Of a stretch of 64,000 nt of DNA, positions 25,767-35,263 are shown in pieces. How positions within the stretch are numbered: position 1 is the stretch's first letter; each line of letters begins with the position of its first letter. The notes below the pieces were generated by a model that was not told where the DNA came from, searched no databases, and was given only the letters and a program-made list of their open reading frames with translations. Made by a program: the position numbers and the translations under genes. The DNA comes from Enterocloster asparagiformis (GTDB lineage Bacteria > Bacillota > Clostridia > Lachnospirales > Lachnospiraceae). Location: assembly GCA_018380885.1 (NCBI GenBank), contig JAGZSY010000001.1, positions 248,001 through 312,000 of the forward strand, in the 5' to 3' direction.

Positions 25767-26960
25767 ATGAAAAGAAAAATGGTGAGCGCACTGGTGGCGG
25801 CGGGGTTAGCGTCCGCTTTGATCGCAGGTTGCGGTTCCTCGAACACGGCGGCGACCACGCAGGCGGCCAAGGCCGCGGAGTCAGCGGGGACCGCGGGCTC
25901 GGAGGCGGCAGGCGAAACGGCGGCGGGGACCGCGGCTTCGGAGGGGGCCACGGCGGGCGTGATCTGGTACAATTTTGCGGACACCTTTATCGCCAACGCG
26001 CGCCAGTGCCTGAACAATGTATCCACCGCTGACGGGACTATCAAAATCAGCGACGCGGACAGCCAGAACGACATTACGGTTCAGGACAACAATCTCAATA
26101 ATTTCCTGACCCAGAAGCCCAAGTACCTGGTCATCAACAACATCAACAATCCGGCGGCAGACAGCATCGCAAAGACCTGCAACGACAACGGGATCGTGGC
26201 GATTTTCGCCAACACCACCAGCCCCAGCGACGACGCCTTTGCCCAGAATGAAAATCTGTGGTACGTCTCCTCCGTGTCCACCCAGTCGGGCGAGAACATG
26301 GGAAACGCAATTGTGGATTATTTTAAAACCCACGAGAATTGGGACAGAAACGGCAATGGGAAGGTGGATTTCATTCTCCTTCAGGGAATGCAGACCTTCA
26401 GCGACACGATCAACCGCTCCTCCTACAGCCTGGCCACCATCGAGGGCGCGGGATTTGAGCTGGGCAAGAACATCGGCGGAGACGACGTGACAGGCGTGAA
26501 GGGCGGAGATTCCATCAACGGCGTGCTGTGCAACTTCTCCCGCTCCGAGGCTCAGACCAACGTGGAGGCTCTGATCGCCAACTACGGCGACGATATCGAC
26601 TGTATCCTTGCGGACAACGACGACGAGGCTCTGGGCGCTATCGCGGCGCTCCAGGCTCACGGATATTTCACGGACGAGAGCAATTCCATCCCCGTGGTGG
26701 GCGTGGACGCCACCGTGGCGGGCTGCGAGAGCATCAAGAACGGAACGCTCCTTGAGACCAGCCTGAACAATCCGGTGAAGCTTGCCAAGTCCATTTACAA
26801 GCTGATGTATCTCCTGGAAAAGGGCGAGGCGGTCACCACGGAGAGCATCGGAATCGACGGCGTCAATGTGGAGGGCCACAAGATTCTGATCAACTACATT
26901 TCCATCACAAAGGACAATGTGGAGGACGCCAGCTACGATATCAACGACACCAGCTTTTAG
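25767..26960 (+). CDS. mglB: Galactose/glucose-type ABC solute-binding lipoprotein
   Basis: The start at 25767 follows GAGGGAGGTAACAAAG. The 397-aa precursor has a lipoprotein signal with the lipobox ALIAGC (Cys22), then a low-complexity Ala/Glu/Thr linker to about residue 65. The mature part is a Peripla_BP_4 sugar-binding protein; DRNGNGKVDFILLQG corresponds to the calcium loop of MglB, and VGVDATVAGCESIKNGTL is a typical C-terminal motif. It delivers a hexose such as galactose or glucose to the MglA/MglC importer encoded next. Substrate assignment rests on family resemblance. Confidence 0.88.
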   Translation: MKRKMVSALVAAGLASALIAGCGSSNTAATTQAAKAAESAGTAGSEAAGETAAGTAASEGATAGVIWYNFADTFIANARQCLNNVSTADGTIKISDADSQNDITVQDNNLNNFLTQKPKYLVINNINNPAADSIAKTCNDNGIVAIFANTTSPSDDAFAQNENLWYVSSVSTQSGENMGNAIVDYFKTHENWDRNGNGKVDFILLQGMQTFSDTINRSSYSLATIEGAGFELGKNIGGDDVTGVKGGDSINGVLCNFSRSEAQTNVEALIANYGDDIDCILADNDDEALGAIAALQAHGYFTDESNSIPVVGVDATVAGCESIKNGTLLETSLNNPVKLAKSIYKLMYLLEKGEAVTTESIGIDGVNVEGHKILINYISITKDNVEDASYDINDTSF

Positions 26961-26995
26961 AAATCGCAGGCCCTTTGTGTTCTGAAGCAATGAAC

Positions 26996-27032
26996 CATAA
27001 AAGATCAGGCTCACACAACCTGATCTTTTATG
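26996..27032 (+). terminator. Intercistronic hairpin between mglB and mglA
   Basis: A 14-bp perfect stem (26996-27009 with 27019-27032) with a 9-nt loop. It probably lowers read-through or protects the 3' end of the mglB message, so that binding protein is made in excess of ATPase and permease. The T-run is short, so termination would be partial. Confidence 0.6.
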
Positions 27033-27050
27033 ATAAGAGGAGAATGAAGC

Positions 27051-28604
27051 ATGAGTAATTCGGAATATGTTTTGGAAGCGGTTGACATCTCGAAAAACTT
27101 TCCCGGGGTGAAGGCCTTAGACGGCGTCTCGCTGCGGGTAAAGCCCGGAACCGTGCACGCGCTGATGGGGGAAAACGGCGCGGGAAAATCCACCCTCATG
27201 AAGTGCATCTACGGCATCTACTCCCCGGATGGGGGGACCATCCGGATCAATGGGGAGCAGATGCAGATCGAGAATCCCAGAAACGCCATGGACCTGGGCA
27301 TCTCCATGATCCACCAGGAGCTGCATCCGGTGCGGACGCAGAATGTGAGCGAAAATATTTTCCTGGGCCGCCTGCCCTACAAGAAGCGTGCGTGCGTGCG
27401 CTGGGTGGACAAGGAAAAGCTGGTGAAGGATACGCAGCAGGTGTTTGAGCGGATCGGCATCAAAATCGACCCCAGGCAGAAGGTTTCGGAGCTTTCCACC
27501 TCCTACTGCCAGCTGCTGGAGATCGCCAGGGCGGTGTCCATCGGCGCGAAGGTGATCATCATGGATGAGCCCACCTCCTCGCTGACGGAGACGGAGACCG
27601 AGATATTATTTAAAATCATCAAGCAGCTGAAGGCGGATAACGCCGCGGTGATCTACATTTCCCACAAGATCGATGAAATCCTTCAGATTTCGGACGAGAT
27701 CACCATTATGAGGGACGGCAGGCTGGTGGGAACCTGGCCGGCCCGGGAGATGACCACGGACACCATTGTGAGCCGGATGGTGGGGCGGGAGATGAACAAC
27801 CGCTTTCCGCCCAAGACGCACAAGCCCGGGAGCGAGGACTACCTGAGAGCCGAGGGGCTGACAAGCGCCAATCCCCACTCCTTCCAGGATGTGAGCTTTT
27901 CGGTGCGCCGGGGGGAGATATTCGGGATCGGCGGCCTGGTGGGCTCCCAGAGAAGCGAACTCATGGAGGCGATTTTCGGCCTTGGCGAGATCAAAAGCGG
28001 AAAGCTCTACATAGCGGGCAAGGAGGTCCACAACAGGAGGCCCGTGGACGCCATCAACAATAAAATGGCCCTTCTGACCGAGGACCGGAGAAAGACGGGA
28101 AATATAGGCTGTGCGTCCGTGGTGGACAATATGCTGGTGGTGGAGCAGAACGTAAATCCGGGGCGTTACCGCAAATACGGCCTGTTCCTGGACAAGAAAA
28201 AGCGCGGCCAGGAGGCCCAACGGTACGTGGATATGCTCTCCGTCAAGACGCCGACGCTAAAAACCTCCATGGAATCGCTGTCCGGGGGCACGCAGCAGAA
28301 GGTGCTTTTGGGGCGTTGGCTGCTGTCGGAGCCGGAGATCCTGATTCTGGACGAACCGACCAGGGGAATCGACGTCGGGGCAAAGTATGAGATTTATGAG
28401 CTGATGGAGGAGATGGCTAAGGACGGGAAGTGCGTGATCATGATCAGCTCGGAGATGCCAGAGCTCATGGGCATGTCGGACCGGATCATGGTGATGTGCG
28501 AAGGCCATATGTCGGGGATCATTGAGCACTCCGAGATATCGGATGAAAAAATCATGCTGCTGGCCAGCACCTACAATGCAGAAGAAGTAAAGGAGAAAAA
28601 ATGA
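27051..28604 (+). CDS. mglA: Sugar ABC transporter ATP-binding protein (two ATPase domains)
   Basis: The 517-aa protein has two ABC cassettes. The first has Walker A GENGAGKST, signature-like LSTSYCQLLEIARA and Walker B VIIMDEPTSSL. The second has a degenerate Walker A (GLVGSQRSE), signature LSGGTQQKVLLGRWL and Walker B ILILDEPTRGID. This asymmetry is typical of MglA/RbsA. It powers import of the sugar bound by the lipoprotein and overlaps mglC by four bases. Confidence 0.94.
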   Translation: MSNSEYVLEAVDISKNFPGVKALDGVSLRVKPGTVHALMGENGAGKSTLMKCIYGIYSPDGGTIRINGEQMQIENPRNAMDLGISMIHQELHPVRTQNVSENIFLGRLPYKKRACVRWVDKEKLVKDTQQVFERIGIKIDPRQKVSELSTSYCQLLEIARAVSIGAKVIIMDEPTSSLTETETEILFKIIKQLKADNAAVIYISHKIDEILQISDEITIMRDGRLVGTWPAREMTTDTIVSRMVGREMNNRFPPKTHKPGSEDYLRAEGLTSANPHSFQDVSFSVRRGEIFGIGGLVGSQRSELMEAIFGLGEIKSGKLYIAGKEVHNRRPVDAINNKMALLTEDRRKTGNIGCASVVDNMLVVEQNVNPGRYRKYGLFLDKKKRGQEAQRYVDMLSVKTPTLKTSMESLSGGTQQKVLLGRWLLSEPEILILDEPTRGIDVGAKYEIYELMEEMAKDGKCVIMISSEMPELMGMSDRIMVMCEGHMSGIIEHSEISDEKIMLLASTYNAEEVKEKK

Positions 28605-29596
28605 AATCGGATAACATTTCAAAATTCTTGATTAACAATATTTTGTATATCTGCCTGCTGATTATGATTGTGATCATTGCGGTCATCTCGCCGTCCTTTT
28701 TGTCGGCCCGGGTGCTCAGCGACGTGCTGATCCAGAGCGCGCCCAAGATTCTGCTGGCAATGGGTATGCTGGTGGTGATCATCGCGGGCGGCATGGATAT
28801 GACCGTGGGCCGTCTGGCCGGTCTTGGCGCTGTGATCGCCGGAACCCTGGCGCAGCAGTCCGACTATTACCTGAAATTCTGGCCCGGCCTGGCGGAGCAG
28901 CCCATCATCGTTCCCATGCTCGTGTCCGTGGCAGCCGGACTGATCGTGGGCGCGGTCACCGGCATCATTATCTCCAAGTTCCGGGTGCCCGCGTTTCTGG
29001 CAGGTCTTGGGATGCAGCTGATCATCTACGGCGGAAACCTGCTGTTTCTGAAAAAAGCGCCCAACAATTCCCAGCCTCTGGCGGGCTACAAGCAGTCCTT
29101 CACCCAGTTTGGAACCGGCTCCTTCATGGGGATCTCTTACTTGATAATTGTGGCGTTACTTGTTATGATATTTGTATTCGTGTTGTTGAATATGACAACA
29201 CTTGGAAAAAATATCTATGCGATCGGAGGTAACAGGGAGGCGGCAAAGGTAGCTGGAATCAACGCGTTTAAGATCGATATGTTCGTCTACATGCTCTCCG
29301 GGGCGTTGGCGGCATTTGCCGGCTGTATGCTGGCGGCCCGCACAGGAAGCGCCAACGCGGCCTTTGCGGAGGGCTATGAGATGGACGCCATCGCAAGCTG
29401 TATCATCGGGGGAGCCTCCTTCTCGGGAGGAATCGGAAATGTGCCCGGCGCGTTTCTGGGCGTTATCATTTTCAGCGTGATCAACTACGGCCTTACCTTT
29501 GTGGGACTGAGCTCCTACTGGCAATTCATTGTGAAAGGGCTGATCATCATCGTTGCGGTCGCCCTGGATATGCGCAAATACGCCTCCAAAAAATAG
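28601..29596 (+). CDS. mglC: Sugar ABC transporter permease
   Basis: The 331-aa BPD_transp_2 protein has about 9-10 hydrophobic segments, with GMLVVIIAGGMDMTVGRLAGL near the start and IGGNREAAKVAGIN, the coupling-helix motif of MglC/RbsC permeases. It forms the membrane channel of the importer. Its ATG overlaps the mglA stop (ATGA). Confidence 0.94.
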   Translation: MKSDNISKFLINNILYICLLIMIVIIAVISPSFLSARVLSDVLIQSAPKILLAMGMLVVIIAGGMDMTVGRLAGLGAVIAGTLAQQSDYYLKFWPGLAEQPIIVPMLVSVAAGLIVGAVTGIIISKFRVPAFLAGLGMQLIIYGGNLLFLKKAPNNSQPLAGYKQSFTQFGTGSFMGISYLIIVALLVMIFVFVLLNMTTLGKNIYAIGGNREAAKVAGINAFKIDMFVYMLSGALAAFAGCMLAARTGSANAAFAEGYEMDAIASCIIGGASFSGGIGNVPGAFLGVIIFSVINYGLTFVGLSSYWQFIVKGLIIIVAVALDMRKYASKK

Positions 29597-29599
29597 TGG

Positions 29600-30553
29600 A
29601 TGAGAAGAGATTTCGTTAAGACATTGGGGCTTTTGGGAATGGCGGCGCTGGCCGCCGCGTCGGCTGCGGTCTTGCTGTGGGGCTGCCGCCGCGCCGACGA
29701 ACCGCCGCATCCGGTTACGAGGGTGTCCGTTATTCTCCCACACAACGACGACGGTTACTGGAGCCTGATCCGGGAGGGGATCGAGGAGGCGGAAGCGGAG
29801 CTGGGGGAGTCTTATAATATCGACATTCAGATCAGCATCCCGCAGCTCAATTACAACATCGGCCAGATGACGGATATCCTGAAACAGCAGGTGGCCTCCA
29901 AGGTGGACGTGATCGTGATCCAGGGAAATGAGGACCAGGCGTTTCGGAAGGTCCTCGAGGAGGCACAGGGACAGGGAATCCAGATTATCTGCGCGGACAC
30001 GGCCATCAAGGACTTCCCCTGCGATCTGTACATTGGCACGGACAACTACGAGGCCGGTAGAATGATGGGCGAGAACCTGGTCAGGCTGGCCGGGGAGAGC
30101 GCCAGGGTCGCGGTGGTGACGGGGGAGCCGGGGTATCTGAACCTGGAGCTGCGCCTGCAGGGGCTTCGGGATGTGCTGTCGGCCTATCCCGGCATCGAGA
30201 TCACCAGTGTGAACTACAACCGCTATGACGGGCTCACCTTTATGAACCAGTACCACAGCCTGTCCGGCGAGGCGGACATCCTGGTGTGCCTGGAGGGCAC
30301 GGGAGGCCAGACGCTGAGCCACACCTTCACCGGTCCCGATACGGAGTACCGTTTTGTGGTTGGGTTCGATGCGTACACGGGCGTGGAGAGCCGGGTGCTG
30401 GCGGGAGTGGTAAAGCAGGATACGAACCAGATGGGCCGCCGCATCGTGGAAGAGATTGCAAATTATGTGTCGGAGGGCAGCTATACGGGCGACGTGATCT
30501 ACACGGACTGCCACTGGCTGTCCGCCGATGACTGTGACGAGGTTAGCCGATGA
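29600..30553 (+). CDS. Second sugar-binding lipoprotein, probable ligand sensor for the adjacent kinase
   Basis: The 317-aa precursor has a basic N-terminus and a lipobox ending LLWGC (Cys29). The mature part is a Peripla_BP_4 fold (VSVILPHNDDGYWSLIREG, then VIVIQGNEDQAF and GTDNYEAGRMMGENL). It is translationally coupled to the kinase (ATGA overlap), not to a permease, so it most likely presents sugar to the kinase sensor domain rather than feeding transport. It may also compete with or supplement MglB. Role inferred from gene order. Confidence 0.8.
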   Translation: MRRDFVKTLGLLGMAALAAASAAVLLWGCRRADEPPHPVTRVSVILPHNDDGYWSLIREGIEEAEAELGESYNIDIQISIPQLNYNIGQMTDILKQQVASKVDVIVIQGNEDQAFRKVLEEAQGQGIQIICADTAIKDFPCDLYIGTDNYEAGRMMGENLVRLAGESARVAVVTGEPGYLNLELRLQGLRDVLSAYPGIEITSVNYNRYDGLTFMNQYHSLSGEADILVCLEGTGGQTLSHTFTGPDTEYRFVVGFDAYTGVESRVLAGVVKQDTNQMGRRIVEEIANYVSEGSYTGDVIYTDCHWLSADDCDEVSR

Positions 30554-32043
30554 AAAGGGCCGTCTTTTTTAACACGGTGGCGAAAAAGTACGCCACCGGA
30601 TATATCATCATGGGATTTTTCGTGCTGGTGTTCCTGGCCTCCGGCCTGTTCGAAAATTTTTACGTTTCCAGCCGGTATTCCAGGGCGACCTCGGAGCTGG
30701 TGGCGGTCAACCGCCTGGAAACCTCGGTCAACGATCTGAACGAGAGCGTGAATCTGGCCTACCTGTATCTCTCCTCGGAGGGAGTCGAAAAATATGAGGC
30801 GGGCAGGGACAGAGCGGAGCAGGATATAGCGGGGATCGAGGCGCAGCTGGCCCAGCGCTTTGAGCGGGAGCTGTCCGATGCCTGCAACACCATCAAGACC
30901 TATATTGAGAAGAGCGAGATTCTGATGGAGAGCCTGCGGGAATATTTAAACGGCCAGAGGCGCGAGGGCGCGGACTACGCGCTGTTGGAAACGCAGTACG
31001 GACAGTTGCAGGAGGTGTACGGCTACGTCAATCTGCGGTTTCAGAATACCTACACCGCCAAGCTGGGAACTTTGAGCGAGATGGAGGCCCGCCTGGACCG
31101 CCTGCAGAGGTGTATCGCCGCGTCCCAGGTGGCGTTGACAGCCGTCATGGGGGCCATCTGTTCCGCTTATCTGTACAAGGTGATCCGGGAGGTGTCCGGC
31201 TCTATCCGCAAGATGATGGCCGGCGTCAACTCCATGCGGGAGAATATTTCCCGGGCGGAGCCGATTCAGATGGGCTCAAACGACGAGTTCGACCAGTTTG
31301 CGGATGCGTTTAACCACATGATCGAGATCATTCAGGACCAGATGCGCAAGCTGGAGGAAAACGCAGATATCAAGGAGCGGCTTGCGGCGCTGGAAATTGA
31401 AAACCTGCGCATGTACAGCGAGCTGCAGAAGAGCCACCTGAATTTCCTCCAATCCAGGATCAATCCCCATTTCCTGTTCAACACCCTGAACATGATCTCC
31501 TCCCTGGCGCGCATCGAAAATGCGGACCAGTGCGCGGAGCTCATGGAGATCACGGCCACGTTTCTCCGGTATAATCTGGATAATATTTCCAAAACCGTGA
31601 CGCTTAATAAGGAGATGGAGAACCTGAAGGACTACGTTGCCATTCAGGAATACCGGTACGGCGGACGATACGCCTATTACTTTGACGTGGATGAGAGCTG
31701 TCTGGACTTTCAGATGCCCTGCATGATCCTTCAGCCCCTTGTGGAGAACGCGATCCAGCACGGGATCGCCATGAAAATGAGCGGCGGCTGCGTCTGGATC
31801 AAGGTGTCGCGGTCAGGGGACGGCATCTGCATGGAGGTGCGGGACAACGGCGTGGGCATGACGCCCAGCCAGATCCGCGATGTGCGGGAGGATTTAGAGA
31901 CGAACAGCTCCTCCGGCACGCACATCGGGCTGCGGAATATTTACCGCAGGCTACAGCTGTTTTACAACGGGCGCGCGAAATTTGAGATTGAAAATATGAA
32001 CCCGGGCTTGAAGATTGTGATTTGGCTTCAGCGGGAAGGATAA
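30550..32043 (+). CDS. YesM-type sensor histidine kinase
   Basis: The 497-aa protein has a TM at about 17-35, an extracytoplasmic helical sensor to about 190, a second TM at about 192-210, a HAMP region, and a His_kinase domain with RINPHFLFN (His307). The C-terminal ATPase has the N-box LQPLVENAIQHG and the G-box DNGVGM. Together with the lipoprotein upstream and the regulator downstream it forms a sugar-sensing relay for the mgl operon. Confidence 0.93.
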   Translation: MKRAVFFNTVAKKYATGYIIMGFFVLVFLASGLFENFYVSSRYSRATSELVAVNRLETSVNDLNESVNLAYLYLSSEGVEKYEAGRDRAEQDIAGIEAQLAQRFERELSDACNTIKTYIEKSEILMESLREYLNGQRREGADYALLETQYGQLQEVYGYVNLRFQNTYTAKLGTLSEMEARLDRLQRCIAASQVALTAVMGAICSAYLYKVIREVSGSIRKMMAGVNSMRENISRAEPIQMGSNDEFDQFADAFNHMIEIIQDQMRKLEENADIKERLAALEIENLRMYSELQKSHLNFLQSRINPHFLFNTLNMISSLARIENADQCAELMEITATFLRYNLDNISKTVTLNKEMENLKDYVAIQEYRYGGRYAYYFDVDESCLDFQMPCMILQPLVENAIQHGIAMKMSGGCVWIKVSRSGDGICMEVRDNGVGMTPSQIRDVREDLETNSSSGTHIGLRNIYRRLQLFYNGRAKFEIENMNPGLKIVIWLQREG

Positions 32044-32046
32044 TCT

Positions 32047-33294
32047 ATGAACTTTACAATGGTGATTGCGGACGACGAGCCTCTGGTTCTCAAAAGCATG
32101 GAAATGTTTGTGGCGAAAACATTTCCCCACATCCAGGTGACGGGGCTTGCCGAAAACGGTGTGGAGCTGAAGGAGATGCTGGAACGGCTGGAGCCGGATC
32201 TGGCGGTGGTGGACATCCGGATGCCGGGGCTGTCGGGGATCGAGGTCATTGAGCTTATGCGCAGCAAGGGCTGCAAAACCCATTTTATCATCAACACGGC
32301 CTTCAGCGATTTTGACTATGTGAAGAAGGCCCTGGACTTGAAAACAGACGGCTACATCCTGAAGCCCGGCAAGCAGGAGGAGAAAATCAAGGTGATCTCC
32401 GAGCTGTGCAGGACGGTGGAGGCGGAGCGGGAGAAGAGCAGCAGGCAGAGCAACCTGGACTCGGCTCTGGAGGTGGTGAATCCCTATCTGGGCAGTGAAA
32501 TCCTCATGTCCATCTTTTCGGAGCAGTGCGACGAGGAACATTTTAAGGTCTATCTGGAAATCAACGGCCTGCGTTTTTCCGGCGGCTGTATCGCCACGTT
32601 TCTCCTGAAAAAGCAGGGGCCCATGGGCGCGAAGGAGTTAAACGGCGAGCTGGGAAGGATACTGGACGGCATATGCGGCTTTTTGGCCACGGTCACATCC
32701 GACGGGATTGTGGTGCTGCTCTTTGCGCCGGACCGGCCGGACCGGGAGGCGCAGGGAAGCTGGTGCGCGGGGCTGGCGGAGCTGATCGCCAGGGATCTTG
32801 AGGAGCGCGCGGGCGCGGAATGCCTCTACGGGGTGGGGGATGTCTATCCGGCCTTTACCGATATGCTGCGGTCCTACCGGGAGAGCGTCGCCAGGCTTAA
32901 GGAGGCGCACAAGGACAATCCGGACCTGATGCTCGACAGCGCGGACAAGATAAGGGACTACGTGGAGGCGGCAAAGCGATATATCGAGAGCAATTTTATC
33001 AGGGACATTTCCCTGATGGCCTGCGCGGAGAGCGTGGGGATCAGCCCCTACTATCTGAGCCACATTTTTAAGGAAAAGACGGGAAATACCTTTGTGGAGT
33101 ATCTGACGGCGGTCCGGATTGAGCGGGCCAAGGAGCTGTGCCGGAATCAGAGCCTTACCGTCAAGGATATTTCAGACCGCTGCGGGTACATCAACACCAC
33201 GTATTTCTGCAAGGTATTTAAGCGCAGCGTGGGAAAAACCATCGGAACATACAGACAGGAGCTACAAAAAACAGAATCAGGGAGGGAACGATAA
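32047..33294 (+). CDS. YesN-type response regulator with AraC HTH
   Basis: The 415-aa protein has a receiver domain (ADDEP near the N-terminus, phospho-acceptor Asp56 in VVDIRMPG, Lys in ILKP), a variable middle domain at about 150-300, and two AraC-type helix-turn-helix motifs at about 310-410 (RDISLMACAESVGISPYYLS). It probably activates the mgl operon in response to sugar sensed by the lipoprotein/kinase pair. It is separated from the kinase by three bases and overlaps the esterase gene. Confidence 0.93.
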   Translation: MNFTMVIADDEPLVLKSMEMFVAKTFPHIQVTGLAENGVELKEMLERLEPDLAVVDIRMPGLSGIEVIELMRSKGCKTHFIINTAFSDFDYVKKALDLKTDGYILKPGKQEEKIKVISELCRTVEAEREKSSRQSNLDSALEVVNPYLGSEILMSIFSEQCDEEHFKVYLEINGLRFSGGCIATFLLKKQGPMGAKELNGELGRILDGICGFLATVTSDGIVVLLFAPDRPDREAQGSWCAGLAELIARDLEERAGAECLYGVGDVYPAFTDMLRSYRESVARLKEAHKDNPDLMLDSADKIRDYVEAAKRYIESNFIRDISLMACAESVGISPYYLSHIFKEKTGNTFVEYLTAVRIERAKELCRNQSLTVKDISDRCGYINTTYFCKVFKRSVGKTIGTYRQELQKTESGRER

Positions 33295-34187
33295 TGTCAG
33301 AGACAAGCAAGCAGATGAGGGCGGAGTGGAGCGTAAACGATGCAAAGCGGGACGCGGGTCTGACCACGCCGGAGGGGGTCGAGCGGTTCGACGACCTTCT
33401 GTACGGGCCGGATCAGGTCTGGAACCGCCTGGACGTATACCGGCCCAAAAAAGAGCGGGGAAACCGGCTGCCGGTCATTGTGAGCATCCACGGCGGCGGC
33501 TGGGTGTACGGGGACAAGGAGCTGTACCAGTTTTACTGCATGTCGCTGGCCGAGCGGGGCTTCGCGGTGGTGAACTTTACATACCGGCTGGCGCCGGAGT
33601 CCAAATTCCCGGCTCAGCTGGAGGACACGAACCTGGTGATGAGCTGGGTGTTCGAAAACGGCGCGGAGTACGGGTTTGACCTGGAAAATATCTTTATGGT
33701 CGGGGATTCGGCCGGCGCGCACCTGCTGGGGCTTTACACGGCGGTCTGCACGTCCGCAGAGTACGCCGCCCAGTTCGATTTCACCGTGCCCCGGGGGTTT
33801 GTGCCCAGGGCGCTGGGGCTAAACTGCGGCGCCTACGAGCCGCTGACCGATGAGGAGCACGAGGGCGGGGGGACGAACCGGGACCTCATGGGGGACCTGC
33901 TGCCGGAGAACGGCTCTGAGCGGGAGCGCAGACTGATCAATGTGACCGACCATGTGAACGGCAGCTTCCCGCCGGTGTACCTCATGACGGCGGTGGGGGA
34001 TTTCTGCCTGGACCAGGCGCCCAAAATGGCGGAAAAGCTTAAGGAAGCCGGCGTGCACTGCGAGTACCGGATTTACGGCACCCAGGAACAGCCGCTCTAC
34101 CACGTGTTCCACCTGACCGTGCAGGAGGAGGAAGGGCAGCGGTGCAACGACGAGCAGTGCGGGTTTTTCAGGCGGATGATGCGGTAG
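33294..34187 (+). CDS. Alpha/beta hydrolase, HSL-type acetyl esterase
   Basis: The 297-aa protein has the oxyanion-hole motif SIHGGGWVYGD, the nucleophile elbow GDSAGAH and a late His in YHVFHLT, the hallmarks of hormone-sensitive-lipase-like esterases. It is cytoplasmic (no signal peptide). As the last gene of the mgl-sensor operon (one-base overlap) it may deacetylate imported acetylated sugars; this is inference from context. Confidence 0.88.
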   Translation: MSETSKQMRAEWSVNDAKRDAGLTTPEGVERFDDLLYGPDQVWNRLDVYRPKKERGNRLPVIVSIHGGGWVYGDKELYQFYCMSLAERGFAVVNFTYRLAPESKFPAQLEDTNLVMSWVFENGAEYGFDLENIFMVGDSAGAHLLGLYTAVCTSAEYAAQFDFTVPRGFVPRALGLNCGAYEPLTDEEHEGGGTNRDLMGDLLPENGSERERRLINVTDHVNGSFPPVYLMTAVGDFCLDQAPKMAEKLKEAGVHCEYRIYGTQEQPLYHVFHLTVQEEEGQRCNDEQCGFFRRMMR

Positions 34188-34236
34188 CTGGGACGGTCCC
34201 GGATATCCGGAAGTGCGGAAAAATTTTGATATGCGA

Positions 34237-34289
34237 GTAGCCAAAAGACCGGCCGGAACCCATCGGTTCCCGGCCGGCCTTTTGGCTAC
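34237..34289. terminator. Bidirectional terminator between esterase and GntR genes
   Basis: A long hairpin (34237-34260 with 34265-34289) pairs over about 23 bp with one mismatch and one bulge and has a 4-nt loop. It includes CCAAAAG on one arm and CTTTTGG on the other. It sits between convergent genes. Confidence 0.85.
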
Positions 34290-34291
34290 CG

Positions 34292-35026
34292 TCAAAGTTT
34301 GATTTGGTAATCGATAATGTCGCTGTGATATTTCAGACATTCCTCCAGATTCCGCTCCTTCAAGGCCTTGTAGGTCAGTCGGTGACGGTCGTCCTCAGGC
34401 TTTTCCTTAGCGGCGTTTTTGATCCAGGCTCCGGTGCGGTCGTGGACCAGGTATTCCATATACTGGCGGATGAGGCTCCTGGCCATGTCGAAGGAATACA
34501 CGAACAAATCGTTGTGGGAGAGAGCGCATATCCGCGCGTGGAATTCAATATCCGAGTCGATGAATTCCGACAGATGGACGGGGGTGCGCGACTTTAGGTA
34601 TCTGGCCTTGGCCATGTCCATGTGGTCGCAGAGCGCGGCCAGGCTGTCGATCTCCTCGTCCGTGGCGCGGGCCACCGCCAGCTTCAGGCTGCTGGTCTCA
34701 ATGGCATCCCTGAATTCGCAGATTTTGTCCAGCAGGTCGGTGCCCAGATAAAATTCGCTGACATTGCCTGCGTAATCCTTAAAGCTGAACTCCTTGACAT
34801 AAGTGCCGTCGCCCACCCGGGTCTCCAGCAGGCCCATCCCAATCAGACGCTGCAGGGCCATGCGCACGGTCAGGCGGTTGACCCCGAACATTTCCGACAG
34901 CTCCACCTCAGTGGGGATTTTTTCATTGATTGCCCAGCGCCCTTCCGCCAGCGCATCCTTTAAGCGGTTAAACACCTGTTCATGAACGGGCATTCTCTTT
35001 ACCCGGAAATCTTCACTTGTAGCCAT
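34292..35026 (-). CDS. GntR-family (FadR subgroup) regulator
   Basis: The 244-aa protein has a winged helix-turn-helix at about residues 12-75 (IPTEVELSEMFGVNRLTVRMALQRL) and an FCD-type effector domain at about 95-230 with scattered acidic and His residues (for example EFHARICALSHNDLF) that usually bind a metal and a carboxylic acid. It is divergent from the two enolase-superfamily genes and should regulate them in response to an acid-sugar-type ligand. The ligand is not known. Confidence 0.92.
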   Translation of the reverse strand: MATSEDFRVKRMPVHEQVFNRLKDALAEGRWAINEKIPTEVELSEMFGVNRLTVRMALQRLIGMGLLETRVGDGTYVKEFSFKDYAGNVSEFYLGTDLLDKICEFRDAIETSSLKLAVARATDEEIDSLAALCDHMDMAKARYLKSRTPVHLSEFIDSDIEFHARICALSHNDLFVYSFDMARSLIRQYMEYLVHDRTGAWIKNAAKEKPEDDRHRLTYKALKERNLEECLKYHSDIIDYQIKL

Positions 35027-35160
35027 TCTATTTACCTTCTCATATCATAATTTTGGGTTGTCCAACAGTCATATCTAAAAATATAACATATTCTCATCAG
35101 AAAATCAAACGCACAATCCCGTTTCAGGCCGGCTCCAATTTCGAAAATTGAAAAAAACCG

Positions 35161-35189
35161 TTGACAAATCTCCGGTATTATTGTATATA
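35161..35189 (+). promoter_or_regulatory. Promoter of the enolase-superfamily operon with repeat-type operator candidate
   Basis: Perfect -35 TTGACA (35161-35166), 17-bp spacer, -10 TATATA (35184-35189). Directly downstream, 35202-35218 holds AACAAATTAACAAATTA and 35234-35241 AAACAAAT, direct repeats that could be bound by the divergent GntR protein. Confidence 0.8.
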
Positions 35190-35263
35190 AATTATTGAGC
35201 GAACAAATTAACAAATTACCCAACGAGCCAATAAACAAATAAAATGTGTTGGAGGGAAGGAAA

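Noticed and set aside
29156..30514. Long minus-strand open frame opposite the mglC/lipoprotein genes
   Set aside because: Antisense to well-supported genes with coupled translation; composition is that of a shadow frame.
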